Source: Annona cherimola
Taxonomy: Eukaryota; Streptophyta; Magnoliopsida; Magnoliales; Annonaceae
Direction of reading: 5' to 3'
DNA: 64,000 bases
NCBI GenBank assembly: GCA_030490835.1
Contig: CM059975.1
Location: 15,257,579-15,321,578 of the forward strand
In this document: piece after piece, positions 46,659-59,340 of the stretch
Layout: every line of letters begins with the position of its first letter
Position numbering within the stretch: the first letter of the stretch is position 1
The notes under the pieces: generated by a model
What the model was told of the DNA's origin: nothing
The model's database searches: none
Seen by the model: the letters and a program-made list of their open reading frames with translations, nothing else
Program-made: the position numbers and the translations under genes

Positions 46659-47185
46659 AGAACGGCTTCCGTGCGAACCCAGTTCCCACTTCCCACCACC
46701 TCAATAGGGATTAAAAATTAATTTTTTTGATTTTATTTCAAAAATCTAACCATGTATATTATTTAAAATATGATTTTTACTGATCGTAATAAAAATTTAA
46801 AAAATAAGATGTTGTTGTGACCTTAAATATGTAAAAATCATAAAATTTACATATTTAGCAAATAAAAATTAGTATACAATATTTTAACAAAATAAAAATG
46901 ACTTTTTTAGACTCATCTAAACCAAATATATGTATATAACGTTTCAGATCATACAAATATTATTTTTATATTATTTATAATCTAAAAATATAAACACCAT
47001 TAACATCCTTATATCATAATTTTTTAACTATCACAATTATATTTGAATTATTTTCATTGTGAACAGTCAAAATCATATTTTAAATAATATGTGTGGTTGT
47101 ATTTTTAAAACGAAATCAAAAAATTAATTTTTGGAAAGAGTTCCCGTTGAGATAGTGGAAACCGGGTTCCTACAAAAGCCGTTCT
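46659..47185. mobile_element. Mutator-like foldback MITE
   Basis: 527 bp with inverted arms of more than 120 bp: AGAACGGCTTCCGTGCGAAC at the left, matching the complement of the right end GCCGTTCT. The arms include an AAAAATTAATTTTT block. The flanks TCAAACGAAAGG and TTAAACCAAAAG look like an imperfect 10-12 bp target duplication. The uninterrupted site is present upstream of copy C at about 60791-60806 (CCTCAAAACCAAAGG). Confidence 0.8.
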
Positions 47186-47307
47186 TAAACCAAAAGTTGG
47201 ATTCCCGTGCGCACTAAAATATAAGGATGTTCATCAGATTTTTATTATTTTTTGATAGAAATGTTACGTAAAATTATATTTTAGATAACATAGTGAGAAA
47301 TGATTTT

Positions 47308-47689
47308 GTTAACTCGGGCTAACTAATGACTTATTTAGCTTACCTAAAAAAACTATTTAAAAAACTTTTTTTACTTTCTTCTTTATACACTTGTTTATCT
47401 AAATATATTTTACATATAAATCAATTTTTACCATTTTGGATATGTGTATATATATTTTTTAAAATTTTTAAATATAAAGATATTTTAGCCATTTTCAACT
47501 GGTTGAAAATGGAAAAAATACTCATATATTTAAAAATCTAAAAAAAATATACATGTATCCAAAAATAATAAAACTTGATTTATATGTTAAATATATTCAT
47601 ATTAATAAGTTTATAAAGAAAAAGTTGAAAATTTTTTAAATGAATTATTTGAGATGGGCTAAGTAAGTCATTATTTAGTTCAGGATAAC
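47308..47689. mobile_element. Second foldback MITE in the orphan promoter
   Basis: Inverted arms from GTTAACTCGGGCTAACTAATG to its complement near CATTATTTAGTTCAGGATAAC. ATGATTTT and ATCATTTT flanks suggest an imperfect duplication. No counterpart upstream of copy C near 60890. Confidence 0.7.
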
Positions 47690-48720
47690 AAGATCATTTT
47701 TTTTAATATAATATGTAATTTTGCTTTTAAGTTGTTAGAAAACATCAATAATTTTTATAAAAAAAATATCAATAATTTGTCCAAATTTCAAATATAAAAT
47801 ATTAAATTAAGGCACTGCTATTTTATATGGATGGCCAATTTTTTTTTATACATATACAGGCTTGTATAGTCTAGAAAATCTAGATGGAACTTATATATGT
47901 AAAAAAAATAAAATAAAAAGTTTTATAGTTGCCTTTATTGTATGGAACAAGATAGGATGCTAAATTTTTTTATGAAAAAAATGCTAATTTTTTAATATTA
48001 AATTGAATTCAAAGTTTAAAAGGTACAAAAGCGATAATTTAAATATATTTTTTTATTATTAAGAAGGCTAGGTAGAAGTACATTTGGCATAGACATGAGC
48101 TCTCCAGTATCCAAAATATGGTAAGACTAATTTTAGTAATTGAATTTGCATAATAATTCTGCTAATGATAGAATTTTTTATCACGACATTAGACAAATTA
48201 AAACTCTATTTCTCGCCATTACATGTGATGTTGTTTCAACTTTTCATGGGCACAAAAAATGTCAAGTGTTTGTTGGTGGCGTATAGTCTCCCAAGTATTT
48301 CTATATGAGCATCTACCAGTTGGTATATTAGGGAAATATTATAAGAAAAAATTAGAATATTGGTAAGACATTTGTAGAATAGTGTTAGGATATTATAATA
48401 ATGTCTCAAGAGCTTATTAGAATATCAGTTGAGATGATATAATATATGAATACCTATAAAAAAAAACTCTATTTTTTTAATTTGGTTAGAAGGTATCGTG
48501 CCTTTAACTACCAAAAATTAAAATCACTTTCACTTTGTTAGGCCCTTAGGAAATAAATTGCTTTCATCTCATCTATAAGAGATGTAAATAACCTAATATT
48601 TGCAACAAAGCCATGAACTAGCCCTAAATTGAATATATTCTAATGTTAAATTTCTTAGCTTGATTTTTTATTAGAGAAAGGGAGAGAGTGAGAGCACGTC
48701 CTGCATACTATACCTCAAAA

Positions 48721-50089
48721 GATATGATCTCCTGCATGCACAACAAAAGCTATACAAAGGATGCCTGAGATCAGAAAAGAGTTCGATCCATCCTGCAGTT
48801 TAGTTTCTACACCATTTATTCCCTTTTCCTTCCCTAAACATTGTGGGACTCTGATCGTTTCACATGGATAATACTCTGTAATCTTTTATCACGCTGTGAA
48901 TTTCTCCTCTCTTCCATTTTTCCAAAATGCCTCTATACCCCAACCACACTTCCTTCTCATAGAAAGTCTACTCTCACTATTTTTGTTATACATACCGACA
49001 ATCACATTTTTCAGCATTATCATGTACAAAAGTAAATTCATTAACCATTACAAAAATCGACTTCCCTACAAAATATTCTCATAAATCAAAAAGGAAACGT
49101 TTGAATAACATAATCTCCATTGAAAATTTGCACGGACATCTATGCTTGTTTTATGATCCCAGCCTTATGGGGGATATTTCAGCTTCATGTAGATCCGCCC
49201 AAGGATGAATAACGTAAAGTGTCAAGCCTCTCTAGTTGCACGCGGATGCCCATAGTTTCCTTAAACTACCGTTTTTTTGTCCGACTTTGCCCATGGTTTC
49301 CTTAAACTACCGTTTTTTGTCCGACTTTGTAGCACTTATAAGCCGTAAAATGTGAAGGCCTGCATGCTTCCCACATTTCTGACAAATTAAAATTTTTTTT
49401 TTTAACTCATCATGCATGGAAAATCAATCAGAAATTAGACAATTTCAAGGCCTCTCAACCGTTTTCTAGGCTACCACAGCGAAAGAATCTAGAAATAATT
49501 CGCCTACAATTACAAGTGGCACAGTATTTTCAATGGCTAAGATGACTTTGCATGCATGACCAAAATCAAAGTTGCATGTGAAGGTTCATCAGAAGTCCAG
49601 CTATAATGCATACCTTGGAAACGGAAGGGTCTAAGCACAAAAGTGATTGAGCTACAAATGTCTCAAAACAGAAAATTAGAATCACTGAAAGCAGCACCTT
49701 TGGTGGCTTTCTTAGCAATGGGTGTGGGGTTGGAGTCCCCTTCCTCCCTTTGGTGGAGAAGGACTTTTTTACCCTCTAAAATAGAGATTTTATAATTTTC
49801 CTCTTAATTATGAGGATTTTTAGAAATTTCTCCTGGTGTGAGGTGTTTGCTGAAATATTTCATCTACATTGTGAGGGCTATGAATGTGCCTCATTTTAAC
49901 ATTTAGTTTTTACATTGTATAAATATCAATAAAAAAAGATTTGCTAAAAGCAGCTAGCATAGCTCGGTTAGCACACTGATGCTAAATGGCCAGAGAAAAG
50001 ATGTTATTGGGAACGAGGGGGAAAAAGCTCAATTTTCATCCACACAAGTGTTAGCAGGATTGTTGAACATGAGCGTTGGGAATGAATAT
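48721..50089. other. Intergenic DNA, mostly unrecognised
   Basis: Apart from the short tandem repeat at 49247-49330 I see no supported gene or element. Confidence 0.4.
49247..49330. repeat. 42-bp tandem duplication
   Basis: GTTTCCTTAAACTACCG followed by TTTTTTGTCCGACTTTG appears twice in succession. Confidence 0.8.
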
Positions 50090-52318
50090 ATCAGTTGTTC
50101 TTAATGGTTATTAGGATTATAATCATTAGATGTTAAATGATTTAGGTTTGATTTGTTTGATTTTTAAAGTTGATTTTTAGAATATTAACTAAAACTTTGA
50201 CAATATTAATAATAATGCTAACTAGGAATTTGCCCACATGGTCGCATTTACTAGTATTCACGCCAGAGATGCAGACTCAAATCCCCAATATGGGGGGTCT
50301 AATTAGTGGGAGCTTAGTCTTTTCTAAAAATAGATAGGAGCCTAAGTTTTTCATAAGGATAGGCAAAAGCTTATTGTCTCCCATGTAAAATAAACTTAAT
50401 TATAAGGATATTAATAATAATGAGCATGTGAAATTAATCGGCTCCTCATTAAGACTTTGTAGCCAATTAGGAAGCGTGCCAAACCAGCCATCGTATCTCC
50501 CATGAAGAATTACCCACTTGTGAAAAGTCGGCCGCAGTGAGTGGGGCAAACATTTCTATATTTAGTGATCATCATGGTGTGGCAGGGCTATGTATATCAT
50601 ATCACAGTTGATTTTTTTTTTTTTTTAAATAAAAAGACGCTGTAGTAAATAATGAGACAGTGCCTTCTGTGGGAAATAAAATCTCTCCTTTCTTATCTAG
50701 GTAAGTGTTAAAAGGGCTAATGAGGTTGAGATGGTCCACTCTAGGATGATTAAAACCAAGTGCTTGTGTGAGCCCCCATCATGGATAAAATTATAAAACC
50801 ATCAAGACAGTTCTCGTTTAACTATTTAGCTCCTTTTATGAACCACATTAATATGGGAAAATAATCTCTATTAGTTTGACTTTTTCTTCATCAGTCTTAT
50901 CTCTCGTCTTTGACTTGAATATTAATCCATAGCTGAGTATTTGCTTTAAATTGTAATGGTTTTACTTGTATTCTTTTGATTTTGGTATTTATAAATTTCG
51001 TTTTCAATATTTTATTATTCATCATGTTAATTAAAGTTTTAAATTTATAATTTTATTAGCCAAAGAACCTGAGGGGTTATATACATCCATTTTTCAAAAA
51101 ATTTAAGACGTAAAAAATTCTTGAACAAAATTATAGGATTGCATATGCAATACTAATACCTTATCCCCGTTCACCCTCCACCGCTATTTCGTTGCACCAC
51201 ACATCAGACACAGCTACCCTCAGCCCCACGCTACGTAGACAATCCAATTTCCAAACATGTCCAGAGTCTAGACTCTCGCTCTTTTCCAAAATTCTTGTAC
51301 TACGCGGGACCCATTTGAAAGGTAATCGTCATCTTGTGGTGGGACCGCAGAACTTCTAGTGCATGCCACACCTAGCCTTCGAATATTTGCACCGAAATCC
51401 AGCTCACAGATAATCTTGCTCCTTTGAAGTTAATTTCTACGGGTGATGAAAAAATAAGGTAAAATGGACGGTTGAGATGGCGATTGCTGATAAAAATATA
51501 CACAGAAAACTTGGGTGACTGCTAAGGACAGACTCGTACAAGTTCCCCTACTGTATCATTTCCACTCAGAAAATGGCACTCATGTCTTGCTATTTACATG
51601 CATGAGGTTTTCCGCGAGTCGGCGACACATGGCGCGGGCGACGTCGACGGCTCGACGCATGGCTTTGTGCGCGCGGCTGGGCCTTTACTGCAAGTCAGCG
51701 ATCCTAAAACCAATGGAAACAATTGCGCGTGTATGAATATATATAAAGATCATCGCGAAAATTTCATTTCTAAAATAAATCTCAGCCATTAAAAATTATT
51801 CAAAGAATAAATTATTAAATTAATTTTCCAATGGGAATAATTCGATCAGATTGCGGCTTAGATTTTAATAATTGTAAAATTTCGATGGGAATTAGGAATT
51901 TAATAATTGCAAATTTTCAGTGGGAATTAGGAAAAATAATGGGTCAGATTTTGTCATTTTTAGTGTTATTAAATTTCCGAATCTTCAACGATCAGAAAAA
52001 AAAAAAAAAATTCCGAATCTTCGGTTGATTGTTTATGAGCGAGAGAGAGTGGAAACGCACTTCTCAGGTGCCAACCATATCCGAGCAATCGATTCTACGG
52101 CCAAAGCGCCACCCTCGTTGGTAGTTATTCTCTCTAGCTTGGCGCTGCGGATAAAACGACAGTAGTAGAAATTAAAAGGGGTTCTAGCTTTACACCTCAC
52201 TCTCTCATAGTCTCATATATATTCTGGAATGAAAGAGAGGAGAACAAACATTTCGTTGCCGAATTTCCATCAACACCCAACAAAACTTTTTCAGATTTAG
52301 AGAAGAAAACGAAAGAAA
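50090..52318 (+). promoter_or_regulatory. Upstream region of GT47 copy B (duplicated block, right unit)
   Basis: Homologous to 39880-42768. Contains a SINE-like insertion (50217-50407) that copy A lacks and the conserved block at 51550-51745 (GTCGGCGACACATGG, GGGCCTTTACTGC, CCTAAAACCAATGG). The start codon follows about 575 bases downstream of the block. Confidence 0.6.
50217..50407 (+). mobile_element. SINE-like insertion upstream of copy B
   Basis: 191 bp flanked by a perfect 14-bp direct repeat, ATATTAATAATAAT (50203-50216 and 50408-50421). A box B-like GACTCAAATCCCC is near its centre, consistent with a tRNA-derived SINE. The corresponding site in copy A at about 39990 (TGTTAATAATAATGAGC) is empty. 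Confidence 0.7.
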
Positions 52319-55300
52319 ATGAGAGATCCAAACTATCTTGCTTGTGTGGTGCTGATAGTTATAGCTGTTCCTCTTCTCGTGTATGTGCTTGATCCTCCCT
52401 TCCCTCCTCTATTCTCTTCTCCTTCACCCTCCTATGATCAGGAGGATTATTCGCGTAGCAGCTTGGATGGAGCTGAAGCTCAACCATCACTCTCCTCGTA
52501 TCCTAACACTCCTTCTCCTTCACCCTCCTATTCTACGCCTCAAGCTGATGATGAAAACCTTTTATTTCCGGTAAGATTTTTGGATGATGATGATTCTTAT
52601 TAGGCGCGATACAGTCCAACCTTTTCATGGATCATTTCTTTTATTTTTTTTTTTTTCACTTTTTGGTCCTAGCATGTGAGTGCAAGTATATACATTTCAT
52701 ATATGAAATTTTATAATTTTTGAATATTATTTAACATTTTTTGAAGATTAAAAATAAAAAATTCAATCTTCAAGTGCTGAAACAATGAGATTTTTATTTT
52801 CAATATTAAAAATACATTAAGTAATATCTAAAAATAATAAAATTTTCTATCTAAGATATATACACACACACTTGAATCTGCATGTCGGGACCAAAAATAT
52901 TTAAAAAATTAAAAGAAACGATTCATGCAAACATTTGTATTGAAGCTAAATCCAAACACTTGCATTAGATAATTACTGATAATTATTTTATGATTTCTAT
53001 TGCCGTTGTTGTTATTACTGTAGCTCAATCTGAACATGCATGCATGTTTTATTACTTTCTGAAATTGCTGCATGATCGAACCTGATGTTGTGATGTGACT
53101 TAATTTTTCCATGAAATTTGTAACGCACCATATAAATACGGTACACGCGTTTTTCTATTATCATTATTTCTTCCAGTTCAGAATTTTAACACGAGTTGGT
53201 TAAGATTGTGTGACTTTCATTGATGCACACTAATTGGAGGCTAATGAACCAGAGATGGTTATCCAAGATATTGTGTGAATCAGTGAAAGGGAATATGTGG
53301 GCATTTTTGACCTCTTGTTTAAAGTTAGGTGATCGATGATTGTCATATACCCCACTAAAACATTCTTGAAAAGGAAATCTTATTTAGTTTTGGAACAATA
53401 TGAAGATTTTCAAAAAATAATTTTTCCAAGTATAAAATAAAAACCATGAATAAGAAAATATACCTCTGACATAAATTATGCTCCAATTGCTGATCCTCAT
53501 AAAGTAATCATTACAGCAAATTAAATCTCCTATGAGTGAAGAAGATGAACGGTTCTAATACATGCATGTTTGAATTCTAGTGCGAGGAGGTTTTAAATTG
53601 TTCAATTTTTTTTTGTTTGGATACTAGAATAATTCTTATAAATGCAATCATCTTTTTGTCTATATATAAAGCAAATTTGGGTATACATCAATTTGGCTGG
53701 AAATACTGACTACCTAAAATGGTGATATGTGGTAAAAAAAAAAAAAAACAATCCATTTACATTTGCAACTGATTCATGCACTCTTGGGTGGAGCTTTGGA
53801 GCACCCAAGTGCAAAATTTTATTTTTTATATTTTTTATATTTTTTTTATATAACTGTTGATTTAGATTTATTTAACATGTGTATTAAGTTTTACCATTTT
53901 TTGATATTTGTAAATATTTTATTGGATTTTTTAAAATTACTGGCATTTTTTGTAATTTGGAATGCAAAAATACCACTAATATTTAAAAATCCAACAAAAT
54001 TTTGCACTAATGGTAAAACTTGATGCACATATTAAATACACCTAGATTAACGGTTGTATAAAAAATTTAAAAAATATATAAATAAGTTTTGGCACCCGGT
54101 ACACCAGAAATGATCCATTTACATATTACTTGCGGCCAAATTTCATATTTTTTGCCGCCTTTTACATTTAATTAGAAGCAACTAACGGTAGCTAGTTATT
54201 GTAACCAATATTGAAATTTAGCTAAATATAGTTAAACGCAATTACGCAAGCAATAATTGAACTTGATTGCTTATAAAAACTATTGTTGTACTGGAAGCGG
54301 AGTGCAGTAAATGAACAAACTGGCATTAATCACGTGATTTGCATTTGTAGAATTTCTTTGTATCACTTGCTTGCATTTATTTTCTGCCAGTCTAGTTGGT
54401 ATGTATGCATCATTTATTGAGAGATCAAGAGATTGCAGTAGAAACTAATTGTTCAGAGATTCCTGACCATTTCCCCCCTCTTCTTAATTATTCTAGTTTC
54501 CTATCCCTTCTTTGTAATTTTGTCCTAGCATAGTTTTACGATTAGTCCCCAATTTTGATATTGAGAAATGCCATTTGAGTTGAGAATTAAATTCATGTGC
54601 CCTCATCCCATTAAAGACCGTGTTAATTTGGTAGCATACATATACAGTAGCTAGGCCCACATGCTATCCGATCAATGCAGCTTTGCCTCCTTTTCTAAAG
54701 AAGTTGTTCCCTTGATTTCAACCCGCCCACCAAAATGCTGGGGAAGATTCACACCTTTGCTCTGGAAAATATGTATATAGCTATGAAATTAATTAATTTA
54801 TATTCATCAAAAATAAATTGTTGGTCAGCTTACTAAAAATTCTCTAAGGTGAATATGAGACAATTTCGACAATAAGTGCGCAGTTAGTACCATGAAATTC
54901 TAAACTAGTGGACCCTTTTGCGAAGATCATTTATTTGCATTCTAGCAACGGGAAGGAAATTAAGGAACCGAGAAATTTACCATATGGGGTGACATGGTTG
55001 AAGTAAGCTGATGTGTGAGCTGCAGATAATACTCATCTCCCATGAATTTGTTGAAGTGTTTTTGTTGAGTATACATATTCACAAATTCATCATTACTTTC
55101 TTAGTTTGTGATCAGAAAAGACGACTCCAGTGCAGATAGATTTGGAAAGTTTGATATGGTCGATCGGTGGGAGTATTATGAGTGTTATATCGAATCGAGC
55201 CTAAAATATCTAATAAGAATTTCTTGTTGATATGGAACCTTTTAGTATCGTTGAGTTCACTTTCAGTTTTATTGAAAGTTTGGTTGAGTAAGACACTAGT

Positions 55301-58099
55301 CAATCTGATCAAGAATTTTTCTATTTTGCTTCTTAGTTTTATAATTTTTTATACTGATACATAAAATCCTAGATCAAAGATCATAGCTTTTTGGTCTATT
55401 ATTATAGTAGTAGAAGTCGTACTTTTGGAAATGATGATTTATAATTTGATCCTCTGTAGTTCTTTTCACTATTGTTTTAATTTCAATAGTACCAATTATA
55501 ATCAATTCATACCGGGCTCATTTCTTGACCGGTTTATTATTTTTTTTTATCAATTCTAAGAATATAATATTACCATTTCCAGTTTAATTGTCTGCTGAAT
55601 GATTGTTTTGATGAAATCCACTGAATGATTTTTATGTACGTAAACATTTAGAGAAACTGGATTGATGCTTACAGGAAACAAAATTTGAATTGCGATTTCA
55701 TTTGCGACGGGACAAAGTCAAAATAACAGGAATCTATGGGTGGATTTGGTAACGTAAGCAGCGATGAATGGTACGTATGTCAAGTCATTTTTTGAAAAAT
55801 ATAAAGGAAGAGGTATAATAGTGGGTTTCCCACCCATTCTTGTTACCAAACAGACCATATGACTCTAAAAATGAAGTCCAGAAGAGGATTGCATAATGAG
55901 AGTGTTTGTGGTGTTCCAATAATAGCATTTGGCAGATGGATGATAAAAAAGAAATAGTGATTTAAATTAATCTAACCAGATAAGGATGAGTCTATCAAAA
56001 TTTTACAATTATCTGCTGCATGGAATGTATCTGATATATGTTATAGATCCTAGTCCTTCATTTTACTCAGGCTTTTGCTTTGCAATCATACAAATTAACA
56101 TATTCTTGGATACATGCATGTAGGGTAAATATGAATTCTAACATAAATATGCCATTTTTTCTCTTTATACATATCAAGTAACATGACTAACCTATCTTTT
56201 CTTCTGGATGAAGAAGAAGCAAACTTGGAGTGAATTAAGAACAGGAAAAGAATGCGAGAACTTGTGTAAGGTGGAAGCAAGTCTTGCAAGAGCAAGAGCT
56301 GCAATAAGAGAATCTTCCTCGGGTGTGAACCCAACATCATCAACTCTACCTGATACAGATTATGTTCCAAGAGGCCCAATATACAGGAATGCCAACGCAT
56401 TTCACAGGTATAATTGCCTATAATTCTAATTAGCATTTTAGATTTTGTAATTAACATTTGGGGTTATTTGGCCTTTTGAATTCAGTCCATGTTCCAAGAG
56501 GTAAAACAGTTCTTGAAATGAAAGCTAGGTTATATTTGAGAGCTATAAATACATAGTACTTTCATGATAACAATTTGTTGGATGGAGATGCTTTGTTTTC
56601 CCTATTACATTCATGTTCTGTTCCTTACGAGATCAAGCAATCATATGTGATCTCATCCCAACTCTCTGCACTGGATATATAGGAGTTACGTAGAAATGGA
56701 GAAAGTGTTTAGGATATTCGTATATGAGGAAGGAGAACCACCGCTATTCCATGATGGTCCTTGCAAGAGTATATATTCCACTGAAGGACGGTTCATCCAT
56801 GACATGGACATGGAGAGCCAACTACGGACAAGAAATCCAGACCATGCTCATGCTTATTTTCTTTCATTCAGCATTACAAAGATAGTTGGTTACCTTCGCA
56901 AGGCCTACAATCTAACCCCTATCAAAAAGGTAGTTGCAGATTATATTGAGGTGATATCTCGCAGATATCCTTACTGGAATCAGAGCCTTGGTGCTGATCA
57001 CTTCATGCTATCTTGTCATGATTGGGTAAGATTCCCATATTTTCTTCTTTAATTTTCCATCGGAAATGAACATTGTCTCCTAAGTTGTGGATAGACAGAA
57101 CAATTCTCTAGGGATGCTTCCAATGTTCACCATCTATTAGTTGTGGTTTTTGACAAGAAATCACAGTATCTTGCTGTAATGTGAAATCCAGGCACCAACA
57201 TTGCATCCATTCATCCAAACCTGATCATGGATGTATTTTTGCCAATAACACATCCATTTACATTTATGTGGCCCTTTTCCACTCAGACGACCATACAAAT
57301 CAACTATATAGGGGTGGTAAAATAAATTAGGAAAGAAAATCATACAACCCGACTTACGATACTAATGCAGATCATCATGCATCATACATATACAATGATC
57401 AGATAAAAATTCTTTTCTTTTGGTTGATAGGGGCCAATTTCTTCATCTGCAAATCCATATCTCTACCACAAATCCATTCGAGTTCTCTGCAACGCAAACA
57501 TCTCTGAAGGATTCAACCCATCGAAGGATGCCTCCCTCCCAGAGATCAATCTTATAACAGGCATTGCAAACGAATTCATTGGGGGACCCTCTCCTTCACG
57601 TCGCTTTATCCTTGGGTTCTTCGCCGGAGGGGTGCATGGCCCAATTAGGCCAGTCCTGCTGAAGCACTGGAAGAATAAAGACAATGATCTCCGCATCTAC
57701 GAGTACCTACCCAAGAACATCTCTTACCATGAAATGATGAAGAAGAGCAAGTTCTGCGTATGCCCGAGTGGGTATGAGGTTGCCAGTCCAAGGATTGTGG
57801 AGGCAATCTACGCAGAATGTGTTCCAGTCATAATATCTAAAGGCTATGTTCTTCCTTTCAGTGATGTTCTCAACTGGAAGTCCTTCTCAGTGCATGTTTC
57901 GGTTAGTGAAATTCCCAATCTGAAGAACATATTGTTAGGAATTTCTCAGAGGCAATATATACGGATGCAAAGGAGGGTGAAGCAGGTGCAGAGGCATTTT
58001 GTAGTGAATACCCCACCAAAGAGATTCGATGTGTTTCACATGATTATTCACTCAGTCTGGCTGAGGAGGTTGAATGTAAGAGTCGACCAAAATGGTTGA
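52319..58099 (+). CDS. Exostosin-family (GT47) glycosyltransferase, copy B, complete
   Basis: Four exons: 52319-52570, about 56217-56407, 56683-57025 and 57431-58099, all GT-AG and in frame, giving about 484 aa. The exon 2 acceptor lies in an AAG repeat and could shift by three or six bases. Residues 7-24 form one hydrophobic segment behind a short N-tail, the type II Golgi anchor, followed by a Ser/Pro-rich stem. The exostosin domain (about 150-460) shows FRIFVYEEGEPPLFHDGPCK, GADHFMLSCHDWGP, IRVLCNANISEGFNPSKD, FFAGGVHGPIRP and CPSGYEVASPRIVEAIYAEC. It ends with PPKRFDVFHMIIHSVWLRRL. Closest in kind to Arabidopsis At5g03795, which also neighbours EMB175. Members build cell-wall polysaccharides in the Golgi; the substrate here is unknown. 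Intron 1 (3.6 kb) holds three MITEs. Confidence 0.92.
52626..52927. mobile_element. Foldback MITE in copy B intron 1
   Basis: 302 bp; the left arm CATGGATCATTTC with TTTTTGGTCC is inverted at the right (GGGACCAAAAA with GAAACGATTCATG). Not present at the homologous place in copy A (about 43110). Confidence 0.7.
53763..54112. mobile_element. Foldback MITE in copy B intron 1
   Basis: 350 bp between two perfect 12-bp repeats ATCCATTTACAT (53751-53762 and 54113-54124). Internal arms are inverted (ACTGTTGATTTAGATTTATT against its complement near 54040). Absent from copy A at about 43795. Confidence 0.7.
55739..55857. mobile_element. Small MITE (about 120 bp) in copy B intron 1
   Basis: Ends GGGTGGATTTGGTAAC and GTTACCAAACAGACC are inverted repeats with TAT on both sides. 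Copy A has the uninterrupted sequence at about 46460 (GGGATCTCTGACTCTAAAAA). Confidence 0.7.
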
Positions 58100-59335
58100 A
58101 TTTTTGTCAATAGGGTTGGTTCTGTACAACAAAGAAAAGAACGAAAATGCTATCAATAGTGTTGGTGTGGTGGGTTTCTAGTTTTTCCATTTTTGTTTTG
58201 ATTTCTAGTTTGGACGTAAAAAAGGAGACCAAAGATTTTTTATTGTTAATATTGCATCTCATCTCTACTCATATTACTATCAAGTTCAACAGTCCTTACA
58301 TTTTTTTCCTTTTTTTCATTTAAAAAAATCTAACCTTAAAAATCCTTTACAATTTCTTTTACTATTAACATTGGATGAGACCAAACCCTCATCTCAGGGA
58401 GACCACAGCTCCCACTACGTAGAGGATGATGCTTAACTAGGCTTACTGAAAAACTTAAAGCCAAAATAGATAGAAGGATCGATTGTGTAGCTAACTCCAC
58501 TTTGGTGGAGATATTTCATTTAATTATTCTTATAAAAATTTCCATTCGTCCTAATGATCAGTTATTACCAAAAATATCTACTCGTTTTCTTTTATTAAGG
58601 GGATAAGGCATTTCCTTAATACAAAATATCCAACGTAACAAACTAACAAAACAATAGTAGAGCAGATTAAATAAATAGTCAAACCCAAATTAACAAAACC
58701 CTTGCCAATCAAGCAATTATATGACCATGTAATATGAAAAATAGTATAAGATCTAAACCATCTATCAATTATAATTTTAATATCTTGATTTTGATTTGTA
58801 TATATTTAGAGCAATGATTCAATAGCCTTCATGCAATCCTCTTTTCTAATTTTAAAAGATCTATTTGCAAATCCAACTATTTATCATGTTTATTCATATA
58901 CATTTATTCATAATTTCGTTCTATATATTGAAAACTATTTTGTGTTAAATAAGAGTTATGTATTCGTTCTGAAAAGATGTTATTTTTTCCAAATACAAGT
59001 TTCTAATGAAAATGAATTGTAGCAATATGATGAAATAAATGACGTAAAACAAGCAACGAAAACAACGAAAATAATTTTTAGCAACATATGATGAACAAAT
59101 AATTTTAAACAAAATAAACAGTTTTAATTCTGGAAAATATGAAAAATAGGAGGGTGCTTGGAGGATTTATGCAGCCGCAATCAGTTCCCATATATTTGTC
59201 CCTCAAAAATTTTATTTAAGGCCGTAATTTTACATAAAATTTAATAATTTTTCTAGTAACAATTCCCTATCAGGCGTAGCAGCTGCCCAGCGCGAGTAGG
59301 ACATATGCAGTAGTTGAATGCCGACAATCTTTTCC
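58100..59335. other. 3' flank of copy B and intergenic DNA
   Basis: The first part is presumably the 3' untranslated region. No further gene or element ends recognised up to the solo LTR. Confidence 0.4.
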
Positions 59336-59340
59336 AGTGG

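Larger units (their letters stand above)
46531..48720 (+). promoter_or_regulatory. Orphan GT47-type promoter without exons
   Basis: From about 46531 the sequence stops resembling copy B and instead follows the region upstream of copy C. The conserved block is at 46550-46658, continuing at 47186-47215, and the copy C-like leader is at about 48660-48700 (TTATTAGAGAAAGGGAGAGAG). No exon 1 follows. It is broken by two foldback MITEs. It looks like the control region of a deleted fourth GT47 gene. Confidence 0.55.
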
